A DNA stretch of 64,000 nt from Isoetes taiwanensis. Taxonomy: Eukaryota > Streptophyta > Lycopodiopsida > Isoetales > Isoetaceae. Where the stretch lies: NCBI GenBank assembly GCA_021234155.1, contig JAJEKV010000045.1:2195474-2259473 (forward strand), given 5' to 3'. The position numbers were made by a program, and so were the translations under genes. Positions 12,027-22,580 of the stretch are shown here, in pieces (position 1 is the first letter of the stretch; the number at the start of each line of letters is the position of its first letter). The notes under the pieces were generated by a model, which worked only from the letters and a program-made list of their open reading frames with translations, made no database searches and had not been told where the DNA came from.

Positions 12027-13159
12027 TTGGCTTGAGCTGCAAGAAAAGTTACTTGAGAGCTTCTGTTTTGCTTTAACATTCCATAAAGCTAATCTGATCT
12101 ACAACATTAACAATGTTCAGAGATGTAGACAATTACCAGCTTAACGATTGAAAGAAATGAATGAAAGCTGAAGATTATCATAAAATTTTGACAAAGCAAT
12201 AGCATTCACTTACAAATTCGCTCCATTCCAATGCCGAAAATCCCTTTCTTCATAAAACGTGAAGTCCAGTATAAAGGTAAAAAACAGAATGAATCATAAC
12301 GTGACCAGATTAGATTGCCAGTGAAAAAGAGCTCGGGAGGAGAATGGAGGATTTTTTTTTTGTCGAAAAGACCAGGGTGTAGCCAAAACTAAACTCTGGA
12401 TGCAGCCAAAACTAAATCCTAAATGAGAGATGTTTATTAAGTGAAGTGCTGTGGAAGAAGCCCAAAAACAAGAAGGGAGGAGGAGAGCATCTTCAATGTC
12501 TAGTGAGATTGTAGACCTTAAGGAGATAGAAATATATCTATGTGGCATGAGGATTCACGTAAAATGCTATGGACATCATGAATATATGGATGCAGTCCAG
12601 AGATGGTGGTCAGTTTGCTACTGCATTTTGAAACAAAAAAAGAAGAAGCTAAGAACGATAAATTGGTAGGTAACAGCCGCAGAACAATCGAGGGTTCTTT
12701 GCCATACTTTCCTTCAGGGGAGGGTTAACCCTTTTTCTGATTCACTCTTTTTCTGATCGCCCTTTTTCTGATCCGCTCCATACAAAGACTTTTCCAAATA
12801 AATTATCGAAGAAGCAAACAGCAGAAACGGAAAGAGAAATGGAAGGAAACTGAAAGCAAGGTAAAACAAAAGGGGATGGGAAGATGGAGATTCTATCCGC
12901 TTCTTTCTTCAGATCTAGAGTAGAAGAAAATCTGACGGAAGCGAGAGAAAATGTAATGCCGGAGCGGAGAGATTGGGAACGACTCCAGCTCCGTCTGTAT
13001 ATTTCTGCCTTTTTTTCTAATTTTAATAGCGGTCGATCTGCAAATTTGAAGATCTCACGGCTTAGACCATGCCACATTGGATTTTGCTGACATGTAGTTG
13101 CTACGCGTGGATAGCCTAGAATTGCAAAGAGGGTTGCACGCTTGGTTAGGCTGGCGTGC
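12027..13159. other. Non-coding; possible 5' leader of a minus-strand gene
   Basis: No protein-like ORF is convincing. A 139-codon minus frame (12742-13161) has no recognisable domain and a composition unlike the confirmed genes. On the minus strand 12730-13000 is pyrimidine-rich like a plant 5'UTR, which is a weak hint only. Confidence 0.3.
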
Positions 13160-13185
13160 AAAAAAAAAAAAAAAAAAAAAAAAAA
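13160..13185 (+). repeat. A26 homopolymer
   Basis: Twenty-six consecutive A residues follow GGCTGGCGTGC. It could be the poly(A) end of a retroposed sequence, but no 5' end or TSD was found. 13186-14672 shows no gene; it contains a weak repeat at 14125-14215 (CTTGAAAAAAACTTTT and CTTGAAAAAAACCTTTT). Confidence 0.6.
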
Positions 13186-14672
13186 GGAAATGAGATATTG
13201 AGAAAAGTAGGTGTAACAGGAACTTTATCCATAGAATTATTTTTTAAACATGAGCATAATGAATATTTGCTGCAGATGCATCTTTCATGAAGAAAGTGTT
13301 TCTTATTGATTTAGAGGGCGTATAGGGATGAATGGATTTTCGAGCTTGCTTCCTCTGTCCTAGAGCTTGGTGATATTTTAGGTGTGAATGAGACTAATTT
13401 TTCCTACCAAGTAGAAGGACCAATGCCTTGGTTTTAATCATAGCATTATATAGCCCAACGGGTCGGTCTCACAGTCAAGCAGACTTACATATTTTGCAGA
13501 TAAGCTTTATGTTTTTAGTAGGAGAATTTTCTGGTTTGGAGTCAAAAATTTATTGAAGTCAAGAGGTGGATGCCCTGGGTAATATGGATGATCATTCTGA
13601 AGATTGTGACTGCTATTTTGCATGCCGACTGAAACATGAGAATAGAAGATCCCTCTAAGGATAAAAATTAGATGTCAAGGCCAAGTTTCTACGGTCATTA
13701 AGGAATCTGAATTGTGATCTTTTAAAAGAGAGCCCTTCAAAAAGTCATCAGTTTTTGTTAATCACTTCTAAGGGCTAGACTTCCTGTCAAAACTCCTTTT
13801 ATTTTCTTGTTCAAACTCTTTACACTATAATACAAAACAAACGTCTCGAGCAAAAAAATCTTCGCAATCCCAATTTGACTTATGTCGTTAATATTGACTT
13901 GGCTTTCCTCTTGCAAGTTTTTCTTGTTTGTAGGTTGCACATGTTAATTTGTTTGCACGTTATATTGGGTACTTCCACCTTCCCAAGTATGTTATTGCGG
14001 TTCTATTTCTGCCCATGTTCTAGTAACCAAATTCTTGGGCAAGGTGTCACTTATTAGGCCATTTGTAGGTTGGATTCCCTCACAACCTTTTTGTTTTTGC
14101 TCTTCTACATATGTACATCTAGTCTTGCTTGACTTGAAAAAAACTTTTGCTCAACTTCTAATATGTAAACATGGAGGCATTGCTTAGTTTTCCTTGGCTT
14201 GAAAAAAACCTTTTCTTTGACTTTTGGTATGATGGTTAACGTGTAGGCATCTCTTGTGGGATTGCAGAAACACAACTTGCATAGAATGTGGCTGCCTGGT
14301 ATTTATATTTTTCTGAGGTGGTTTTCCATTGTAACACATAGATAGTCAATGAAAGCTAAATGTAGCGAAATTAAACAACTTTCCTTGGTGTTGTGAGTAT
14401 GAAGACAAATCCGAGTTTCCTCATGTGCTTTCTAAAAATATTATTTTGTTAGCTCTTGATACTGTTTAGTCCAACGAGTCTTCCTTGTTCAGAAAATTTG
14501 CAGGGCTTCGACGGACAGTATCTTTTATGGGAGGCAACTTGTAGTTGAATCTCTGCCAGAAAAACTGTTTCGAATGACATTTTCTGAATACAATTGTTAA
14601 TAAGTTCACATTTAGCTGCAAATTATGATGTTATTGTGATGCAGGGATTATGTTAAGAAGTTAGAAGTTCAA

Positions 14673-16375
14673 TTATATTGCCCTTGATTGAGCCTTCTTG
14701 CTCATGTCCTCCAAAAAAGCATCCAAGTTTTTGTAAGAAGAACCACCTGGCATCACAGCATTCCTTGCTGCATCCTTCAATTTAGCAGCTCTTTCTCTTG
14801 CTTCCTTCCCTTCAGGCCCTTCCATTAAAAGTTTAACTACGCGTTTAACTTCACCTTGCTCTAAAACTCCACCGTCACCTCTCTGTAATTCAAAGCCAGT
14901 TTTCCATACACTTACCACATTTCTGCAATTGGTCATCTGATCTGCAAAGGCAGGCAAACAAATCATAGGGACTCCTGCACATACACCCTCTAATGTCGAA
15001 TTCCATCCATTATGCGTCAAGAAGCCACCTACAGAGGGATGTGATAGCACAAGAAGTTGCGGTGCCCAGCTAATTATACAGCTTCTGTTTTTTGTCCTAG
15101 GCATAAAATCATTCATGAAATCTTTGATAGCGGGATCAGTTACATCTGACCTCATGACCCAGAGAAATGGGACTTGACTCGCCTCTAGTCCAAGTGCAAG
15201 TTGTTCAACACAAGGTGCAGGAAAACTAGCTACACTACCAAATGAAATGTAAATGACAGAAGAAGGGCCTTGTGAGTCTAGCCATTTCAGGCATTCGTCT
15301 TCATCACTCCATAGACCTGTAGCATGTCTGTTATGAGCTCCAACTTCAGTGCCTTCTATGGAAGGTAACAATGGTCCTATTGGAATGATTGGGAAAACCT
15401 GGGAGATTCCTTCCAGTGCTGAACCTTCTAGCTCATAAAATGTATTGATGATCACCCAATCTGCCTCACAAAGGCGGCTACAGTTACGAATTGCCCTTTC
15501 AAAAAATAAATCTTTCCCAGCCCATTCAGGGATGTATGGGAGGTCTTTCACACGCATTGAGCTCAGGCAAGGTATAACAGTGACAAGGTCATCTGGACCT
15601 GGTTTTACAGCCAGCTCTGCAACAAACCTTAAATAATGAGGATAATGTGATAAGTTGATAATGTCTGCCTGTAGACTCAATACTTTTCATACTAGCTAAG
15701 TCTCCAATTTCAAATCAATCTCCTATTATGATGCTAGAACTCCACTTGTACCTTGAATCATGGAGTCACCTTAACAAGGTACATACATATAATAATTGTC
15801 TAAGCTTCTTAAATTGTTCAGAAGAGTTAAAGGAAGAAACATGCTTAGAAGAACAAAATCTACAATGTGCGAGTAATTAAAGAGGTCTTACCTTTAGAAC
15901 CGATGTAGCCCTTTTCCATGAGTTCCGAAGCATTTGCATAACATGCTACAGCGGTGGCGCTAGTAGTCCAAAAGCAAACTCTTGGTATCTGAAAAGCATT
16001 GGCAACATCCTGGGCAAAAGGAGACATATAGATATCAGTTATAATACAAGAAACAGGGGAATGCTCCGCCATCAAACTCTCAACAAGCTTATGAAAGGCA
16101 TCTCCTAGGTTTTCAATGGCATCATGGAGCTCTGCTACTCTATCAGTGCGAGGATGGTCATCAGGGAGCCCATCTGGAATAGTCAGAAACCGGATGTTGG
16201 GAGGCAAATTAGGAGCAGAAGCTATGATTTTTTGATGGACATGCTCAGTGTTAAGAAATGAGACGAAGAAACCCTCTGAAACAAGCTTTCTGGCAAACTG
16301 CATCATAGGAGTAATGTGGCCTTGTGCCGGCAATGGAAAAATGAGGGCATGAGGAGGCCGCCATAGCTCGCCCAT
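14673..16375 (-). CDS. UDP-glycosyltransferase 1 (family 1, UGT85-like), two exons
   Basis: Exon 1 runs 16375-15892 (484 bases) and exon 2 15616-14673. The 275-bp intron has GTAAGA at the donor and TTGCAG at the acceptor, and splicing gives about 475 residues, normal for plant UGTs. The start is ATGGGCGAGC at 16375; an in-frame TTG just upstream is not needed. The N-terminus PPHALIFPLPAQGHITPMM carries the catalytic His (about residue 20), and CIITDIYM supplies the partner Asp (about 114). The PSPG sugar-donor box spans about 345-388 (WAPQLLVLSHPSVGGFLTHN ... ADQMTN). It has LPAFADQ where gene 2 has WPSFGDQ, so the usual Trp is Leu. UGTs are cytosolic and transfer sugar from UDP-glucose to small acceptors. 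The acceptor cannot be read from sequence; UGT85 resemblance suggests terpenoid, phenolic or cyanohydrin-type aglycones. No break was seen. Confidence 0.93.
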
Positions 16376-16861
16376 CAATCAACAGAATCCCGTGTAAAAT
16401 GCGAACCCTGCTTATTTTGGTTGCCTCAAGGATCAACTTGGAGACACTAGTTTAAATAAACCAAAAATGCTGATATCTCGGAATGGCATCACCAAATCGA
16501 TGTAACCCTTACGTTTCTTCCATCCAACAACTTCATGTGTATCTTCCTAAAATTTGTCGCTAGCATTCTCTAAGTCATCAAGTTGGACTCTTGCTTCTAT
16601 CTTTGTCATACATTGTATTATTGTTAACGCATGTATTATTGTTTCTGGGCCTTGGATCGTGGCACATTTGGTAGGACATTCTCCCTCCACAAATCCTGTT
16701 CGTCCATCTGAGGTCTTTCTCGGGTCAAACTGGCCCTTGGTTACCCGATTTTAAAGGGGGCACTATGAAACCATCAACCATTGGTTAAAATAGTATTCTA
16801 ACATTTGTACAGTATAGTGTCACAGTAATACATTTCAATACTTTATAACTCAATCACATGA
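16376..16861. other. UGT1 upstream region
   Basis: This is the 5' flank of the minus-strand UGT1 gene and should hold its promoter. I could not assign a convincing TATA box or other motif. ORFs here are short and not protein-like. Confidence 0.4.
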
Positions 16862-17140
16862 ACATGATTCCACCATGACATGAGCCTGGGGAATCGAATC
16901 GAACCCCTGTTTCAATCCAATGCTCAAGGCTTACCTGGCGCTTAAGTGAAGATCATGCATAGGGGCCATCGAACACGTGCCATTGACTGCCACTCGAAGC
17001 TGCAACTGTCAATGGCATGCATTCGATGACCCCTATATATAATGCCTGTCATCTTGAGTTGCAATATCTGTAAGGCCACAAAGGCAGGCTGTTAGTGAGC
17101 CTGGGGAATTGAACCCTAGCGCAATGCCAATGCTCATCCA
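16862..17140 (-). repeat. Two tRNA-like SINE-type fragments and a short inverted repeat
   Basis: Minus-strand reading gives two related segments with a Pol III B-box-like GGTTCRATTCCCC followed by AGGCTCA (B boxes near 16870-16890 and 17100-17115), each preceded by TGAGCATTGG, like the tRNA-related heads of plant SINEs. Between them, 16967-16996 and 17006-17036 form an imperfect inverted repeat (CCATCGAACACGTGCCATTGAC against GTCAATGGCATGCATTCGATG). Ends and TSDs were not resolved, so the class call is tentative. Confidence 0.35.
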
Positions 17141-17221
17141 AGCATAAGGGATATCCGAAGAGAGGGGATCGCCCTTTTGCCCAGGGGCCAAAGTCCTCTT
17201 AAAGTCCACAGGTAACCAAGC

Positions 17222-17226
17222 GCAAC
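17222..17226. other. LTR element TSD, left copy (GCAAC)
   Basis: GCAAC directly precedes the left LTR end and recurs at 20658-20662 directly after the right LTR end. Confidence 0.88.
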
Positions 17227-17706
17227 TGTTTCGAACCAAAGGTTAGCCAGTAATCAAAAGATCAAACATCTAGTAAACCAACACTAGAACATTAAAGATT
17301 CTCAAAACCAGGCCTTTAGCCCAAAGCTCTCCATTCAACCAGACTCGTGAAAGCAAGAATCTCCAAGATAGTCCATGCACAATTTATGTCAAGTAAGACG
17401 GGATTTACGACCACCCTTAGAGAATCCTCTCTAAGGAACAAACACAGAGTTTATGGAAGCTGGCAAGTGGCAGTTGAAGGAGCAGAAGATGATGGAGTGG
17501 GTCTTCCCTCCAATAAGTGCACCTCTTCCCCTTATATAGGGATCAAGGAGCCTTTTTCGAAAAAGGTAAAGGTACGTGGGCCAATTATAGAATCTCAACC
17601 TTTGCCAAGGTTCCATAAATATCTCAGTGGTTCAGGTCTTATGTTCAATTCCCATGTAACTATTTTGTTCTTGCTTTCCGAACCACTTCCCCGAGCACCA
17701 TCATCA
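17227..17706 (-). repeat. 3' LTR
   Basis: Homologous to 20230-20657 along its length, sharing GATCAAACATCTAGTAAAC, TAGTCCATGCACAATTTATG and GCAGTTGAAGGAGCAGAAGA. It includes TTATATAGGGATC. On the minus strand it starts TGATGATGG. Confidence 0.9.
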
Positions 17707-17725
17707 ATTCCTCCTCTTCCCGAGA
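17707..17725 (-). other. Polypurine tract
   Basis: Minus strand GGGAAGAGGAGGAAT abuts the TG start of the 3' LTR, the expected priming site for plus-strand DNA synthesis. Confidence 0.85.
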
Positions 17726-17806
17726 TTGATCATCCTCGATCAAGAAATTATACGGCAAATTAGCATAACCAAGTCGATGGCTACAACCTGCACAATCAGA
17801 AATAGT

Positions 17807-17985
17807 CCAGTCCAGCCCTTTAAGCTAAAAATTTCCAAGTCCAGCTAAAAATTTTCCAAGTCCAGCCCTTTAGGCTAAAAGTTTTGAATTCCGGCCCTTT
17901 AGGCTAAAAGTTTTCAAGTCCAGCCCTTTAGGCTAAAAATTTTCCAAGTCCAGCACTTTAGGCAAAAAAAATTTCAAGTCCAACT
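17807..17985. repeat. ~30-bp tandem repeat, about six units
   Basis: Units of the type AGTCCAGCCCTTTAGGCTAA plus AAATTTTCCA recur with small variations inside the LTR element, next to its 3' LTR. It is non-coding. 17986-19000 holds no recognisable gene. Confidence 0.9.
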
Positions 17986-19212
17986 ATTATGTTGCAGACA
18001 CAAAACTTAGGTTGCTCATGTGCCAATAAGAAGGTAAGAATATCTCCCAAAATAATTCCCCGCATGACAATTTCTATGTCCTGTGAAAAACTCAATCATG
18101 AAATTAGAACTTACAAAACCCAACCAAATGGCATGATTCTTTGGGCTATGCCAATAACTGCATGTATCACCTAACATGGGTTCATCAGAATTTCTCTTGG
18201 TTTCAATGGTCACACACCCTAAATAATAGCTCCTTCCCATATATACGTATATAGCAATAATGTATAGAGGCTTTTGAATCAAAGTTCAACTTTTGTCTTT
18301 TCTTTTAGGGCTTTAAAAAAATATGAAGATTAGGGTTAACGGATCTGCAGCCTCGATTAGGGTTCGACGATGGCATCTCAGCGCTTTCTGTGGCTTTGCA
18401 AAAGGAAACAAGTTCGCAGGCTATCAGACAAATCTAAGCTGCAGCTATGGCTTAGGAAAAATATTCGGAAGGGACATAGATAGGTTGGACAGATTAGGAG
18501 GGCTGCTGTGGGCAGATCAGATAGTTTATGGCAAGCATAATAGGTTCCAGTGCCATAGTCCTGAATTAGTCAGTAAAAGAGTCCTTTTTTTTATCAAAAG
18601 ATAAAGCTCAATATCCATCAACTAAATTTACTGAATTGGCGGCTTTGAAACATGATTTTCAAAGTTACAGGTGGGCTAGTGACAGGCTGCAATAGTAAAT
18701 CCAAGACTTTTCAATGCGACTTCATATGTCTGGCTAGCTTTTTTCAACAAAATAATAGTTCAATGGGTGTTCCCATGTCTCCATGAGGAAGATGAGGTCC
18801 ATGTCCACAGCTACTGAATTGAGGCTATCACCCTTCTGCCATGGGAAACCCTGACAGCCCGCACCACCACCGAGGCACACCTTCCTATTGAGCAGCCAGC
18901 AGGAGCAGATCGAGTTGGGGGGGATTTCGACCAGGTTTTGCGAGGCAGGCAGGGGCGATTTGGTCGAAGCTGAGCAGACAGTCAGAGGCATTGCGGGGTC
19001 GGAGCAGAGGCATCGTGGGTATCATTTGGTCGAGTGGGTGCAAATGCAAAGATTTGGTCGATCAGGCGCCCCTCGACCCGGGCGAAATCCCTCCCGTGCC
19101 TCCTATTGCACCGAGTAAGATCCCGCTCACATACGAGATGTGCCCTTCAAGAACCTTCCCCTCGCCGCAAAGATGGCCTCTCGCACTGCGGCATCCGCAA
19201 CCGTGAACACCA

Positions 19213-19653
19213 CTATTCGGCCGGGCCCGGGCGCTGGACCCCACACCGGCTGGTCAGCAGAATCTGAATGTGTCCCGGACCAGAAACGCCATGCGCCCAA
19301 GGATCTGGTGTGTATCTTCGGGTGAGATTCTCTCCCAAAATCTTACGGCGGGCCCGAACTACTAGCTTGTGGGCGTGCGTCGCTGCGTTCGCGGAGCTTC
19401 GGCATCCGGTGGGGGCAGCCCCCACTCGGCCCGTGGTGGCGCCCGCGTGATGATGGTGCGGCGGGGCGGGGTTGCCCGGTTTGCGGCGTTCGGGTTGACC
19501 AGGCGACCCTGATTGACATCTTGCGGTTCTTTGGGGCTTGCGATGCGGTGTGTCATTTGCTCCGGCTACGTTCTCCGAGAAGTCGGGCTCTCGGCTCTTC
19601 AAAGGCTTGGTCCCCGGCTCTGTCTTGCCATCTCCCACGTGCAGTGCCGCCAT
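19213..19653 (-). CDS. Hypothetical GC-rich ORF in the LTR element
   Basis: A 146-codon frame downstream of the coiled-coil ORF on the same strand. It is rich in P, R, A and G with a short His run (PPHHHHAGATTGRVGAAP). It could be the decayed C-terminal part of the gag-like protein in another frame; no zinc knuckle is present. The local G+C content is far above the flanks. Weak call. Confidence 0.25.
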   Translation of the reverse strand: MAALHVGDGKTEPGTKPLKSREPDFSENVAGANDTPHRKPQRTARCQSGSPGQPERRKPGNPAPPHHHHAGATTGRVGAAPTGCRSSANAATHAHKLVVRARRKILGENLTRRYTPDPWAHGVSGPGHIQILLTSRCGVQRPGPAE

Positions 19654-20228
19654 TGTTCATGCGCCTCTGCCTGGAGGCCCTTGCCTTGCTGGGCAATGAC
19701 AGATCGGAGCTCCTGCATTTCCCGATCCCGTGCCAAATCCTTCTCCCGAAGGGCGCTCAATGCTGCCTGGTTAACCTCCAAGGCAGCCTGCAACCTCTGT
19801 CTTGCAGCGTTAGCCTTCTCAACTTCCAACTGGAGTGTGGCCTGTGCGCGCCGTGCCATGGCGTTGGCCTCATCAACCTCGATGCGGAGCTGAGACGTGA
19901 TTGCAAGGTTCTCGCGCTCTGCCCCGTCCCTGTCCTGCCTGGCAGCGTCCAGGGTATCCATGCGAGCCTGCATGTCTGCGAGCACCTGCCGGTCTTGCTG
20001 CCTCTCAGAGTGCACCAATCGGATGTTGTCGTCCAGCCGGTGTGCTTGGGTCTCCAACTCAGTGATCTGCTGTTTCGCTATCACCAATCGGATGCTGTCG
20101 TCCAGCCGGTGTGCTTGGGTCTCCAACTCAGTGATCTGCTGTTTCGCAATTAGACTAGTTCTTACTCGTTCACTGAAAATGAACAAAATGAAAACATATA
20201 GGCCCTCGGAACTGTGCCCTGATACCAC
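19599..20228 (-). CDS. Coiled-coil gag-like protein of the LTR element
   Basis: A 209-codon frame beginning beside the PBS; the first likely structural residues follow SERVRTSLIAKQQ. From about residue 25 to 190 it is almost entirely heptad-patterned and rich in A, E, Q, R and L (ITELETQAHRLDD, LQLEVEKANAARQRLQAALE), a long coiled coil. A 69-bp perfect-frame duplication (20013-20081, 20082-20147) repeats a 23-residue unit starting IAKQQITELETQAHRL. Position after the PBS and the coiled coil fit a gag-type structural protein, but there is no capsid signature or zinc knuckle, so gag is an inference. Confidence 0.5.
   Translation of the reverse strand: MVSGHSSEGLYVFILFIFSERVRTSLIAKQQITELETQAHRLDDSIRLVIAKQQITELETQAHRLDDNIRLVHSERQQDRQVLADMQARMDTLDAARQDRDGAERENLAITSQLRIEVDEANAMARRAQATLQLEVEKANAARQRLQAALEVNQAALSALREKDLARDREMQELRSVIAQQGKGLQAEAHEQWRHCTWEMARQSRGPSL
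20216..20227 (-). other. Primer binding site (initiator Met tRNA type)
   Basis: Minus strand TGGTATCAGGGC, one base from the common plant PBS TGGTATCAGAGC, lies two bases inside the 5' LTR end. Confidence 0.88.
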
Positions 20229-20229
20229 T

Positions 20230-20657
20230 TGTTATGAACCAAAGGTTAGCGAGTAATAAAAAGATCAAACATCTAGTAAACTAACACTAGAACATTTCTC
20301 AAAACGAGGCCATTAGCCCAAAGCTCTCCACCCAATCGGACTCGCGAAAGCAAGAATCTTCAAGGTAGTCCATGCACAATTTATGTCAAGTGAAAAGGGA
20401 TTTAGGACAAACCACCCTTAGAGAATCCTTTCTAAGGAACAAACGCAGAGTTTATAGAAGCTGGCAAGCGGCAGTTGAAGGAGCAGAAGATGATGGAGAT
20501 GGGTCCCCCCTCTAATAAGCGCACCTCTTCCCTATATAGAATCTCAACCTTTTCCAAGGTTCCATAAATATCTCAATGGTTCAGGTCTTATGTTCAATTC
20601 CCATGCAACTATCTTGTTCTTGCTTTCTAAACCACTCCCCCCAGCACCACCATACCA
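20230..20657 (-). repeat. 5' LTR
   Basis: A 428-bp direct copy of the 3' LTR; ends TG...CA. It is followed outside by TSD GCAAC (20658-20662). Confidence 0.9.
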
Positions 20658-20803
20658 GCAACAAGAAAGCTTCTCCAAGATAGAGCAGCAAATGAAGAAA
20701 CATCACATATTTATAAACTCATAAAATATACATGTGGCACAGATGCCACCCACGTGAAACTGCACAAGAAAAGCATTACAGATAACAGCAACAACATAAA
20801 GGT

Positions 20804-22440
20804 CTAGTTCATAGGTTCCCCAGATGCAGCCCGCCTGATGACGGCATCAAGCTGGCAGATCTCCTGGGTCAGCAGGCCCCTGGCAAGGCTCATGTGTAAT
20901 CTCAGTGCAGGTAGCTCAGACGTTGGAGCCCCAAGCTCCTCCCAAGCAACACTAGAAATTGCCGAATCAATAGCCACATAAAAACATGTTAACTGCCTCC
21001 TTAAGATCCTAAGGGAAGTAGATATTCAATGGGTCTTGGTCCTAGCCTGGATAATGCTTGTTATGAACTCTTCCGCAGTGAAGATCTGCTCACCCTCTGG
21101 AGGATACACCTGAGGATCAGGATGAGAATCATCAATCCTAGAGCTTTCAAAGAGGGGTCCAAGCTTAAGACGAGATGTTCCGTCTCCCCCACAGAATTCC
21201 CATTGCTCTCCATGTCTACCCTGTAAGAAAGTGTCACCGCCACAACCCATGCTAAAAGAAAACAAAACAAACACACAATTGAAGTTGTACAACAAACAAG
21301 AGACACATGAGTCTCTCAACGACCATAGTGTGATCTCCAGTGTGAATGGGGATGTAATCCACACCATGATCTGAAATTTCAAGCTTAGGACTGAAGGATG
21401 GATCATGAAGATCCTGAAAGTTACAATCTATCTCATCAGATGACACGAAATCATCCCAGTATCACCAGCACCCAGGGCAATTCCGTTCAACAGGCATATA
21501 CCCTGTAGGCAAACCAAACAGGATAGTTCTAATATCAGATGGCATGCAGTGGGTGGGGTTCAAGAGAACGCTTCACACAACAGAACTCTATGTTCATTCA
21601 CATGAGCACTGTTGGAAGCAATGATCCAACTACTGCTCAAAGTGTACTTCCCATTTCTGACCATCCTGCAAACAGTAAATGTCAAGCTAGGAGTGAGTCT
21701 ATTGCCACCATGGTAAAATACGAAGTGTGCTGCCTTATTCAACCGATTTCTATTGTCCAACACACACAGGCCCTTTGTGTCCCCCGCACCCCATCTTACA
21801 TAGAGATTCTTCCCCTTCTCAATCATCGATTCATATATGTTGTGGAGGTGGCAAGAATAGTGCACCTTACCAAAGTCTTTCATACAATACTCCAACATGC
21901 CCTCAAAGCAGTGTAACCTGTTATTCGTCAGCTCTTTGCACACTTAAACAACACCGGCTGGCTTGGAGGGCCAATTGAAATCCCTCTTAATAGCCTCATT
22001 CAAGGCCTTTGGTGTCTTCTAGCGAGCTCTTAACATAGCTTGCACATGGAGGTGAAGACCCCCTCTCCAGAGCAACAACACCAGCCACACACATTCTGTC
22101 ACAAAATAACGAAAGGGCACCAAAGAAACTGAGTGGGACATCTTGCCCAGACAGCTCCAGTGTTACAGAGACATCAAATGCCTCCCAATTCTGGGACATC
22201 TTACCCAGACAACCCTAGTGTTACAGAGACATCAATTACCTCCCAATTCATTGCAACACTGGGCATACAGATGAGTTTTGGCCTGCGCAGACCCAATCGG
22301 AAAGCTTGCTCAGAAACATTTCTAGCACAACCTAAAGAGGATATCGGATTGCCGAGATATGATGCTTCAGATTTCGGGCCCCAAAACTGCCCAGAATTGC
22401 TCCCTCCCTTCATGCTCTGCAAGAATTCTTTTTCCAAAGA
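20804..22440 (-). pseudogene. HUH-endonuclease (Rep/Replitron-like) gene remnant
   Basis: Minus-strand coding-like sequence in pieces, broken by frameshifts and stops. In order: a segment RNVSEQAFRLGLRRPKLICM; an internally duplicated segment of about 60 bp (22125-22245) containing NWEVIDVSVTL; a strand ending GVVALERG followed, one frame over, by LHLHVQ (His-hydrophobic-His at 22046-22054); then GMLEYCMKDFGKVHY, whose Y-C-M-K (21878-21889) matches the Tyr motif YxxK of HUH nucleases; then NLYVRWGAGDTKGLC and MVRNGKYTLSSSWI. HUH nucleases nick DNA through a Tyr-DNA bond to start rolling-circle replication or transposition. Farther downstream PQVYPPEGEQIFTAEEFI and AISSVAWEELGAPTSELPAL run to a stop at 20804. 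The LTR element inserted about 140 bp beyond that stop. Family placement is from motif order; no helicase part was seen. Confidence 0.6.
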
Positions 22441-22580
22441 GATAAAACCCTGAACTCATGCTACATACATGTTATGCATGTGTTCATACATGCATAAGTA
22501 CGTATACTGGCCCATCAAGTGCCTAGGTCTATTACAAAGTAACCAGGCATGATACTTCCAATACATTTTTAATTATTAGA

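Larger units (their letters stand above)
17227..20657 (-). mobile_element. Non-autonomous LTR retrotransposon, 3.4 kb
   Basis: Read on the minus strand: TSD GCAAC (20658-20662), 5' LTR (20657-20230), PBS TGGTATCAGGGC, internal region with a coiled-coil gag-like ORF, polypurine tract GGGAAGAGGAGGAAT, 3' LTR (17706-17227), TSD GCAAC (17222-17226). Both LTRs run TG...CA. No protease, reverse transcriptase, RNase H or integrase was found in the 2.5-kb interior, so it must rely on another element's enzymes (LARD-like in concept). The LTRs differ by many substitutions and indels, including a segment of about 50 bp present only in the 3' copy, so the insertion is old. Confidence 0.9.

Noticed and set aside
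12742-13161. 139-codon minus-strand ORF
   Set aside because: Low-complexity, UTR-like composition with no domain; more likely a leader or chance ORF.
17807-17985. Possible CRISPR-like array
   Set aside because: The ~30-bp units are contiguous and degenerate with no unique spacers, in a eukaryotic retroelement.
19521-20153. 210-codon plus-strand ORF
   Set aside because: Antisense to the coiled-coil ORF of a minus-strand LTR element whose PBS and polypurine tract fix the direction.
21539-21978. Plus-strand ORFs of 125 and 83 codons
   Set aside because: Antisense to the HUH-like coding remains, which show ordered family motifs on the minus strand.
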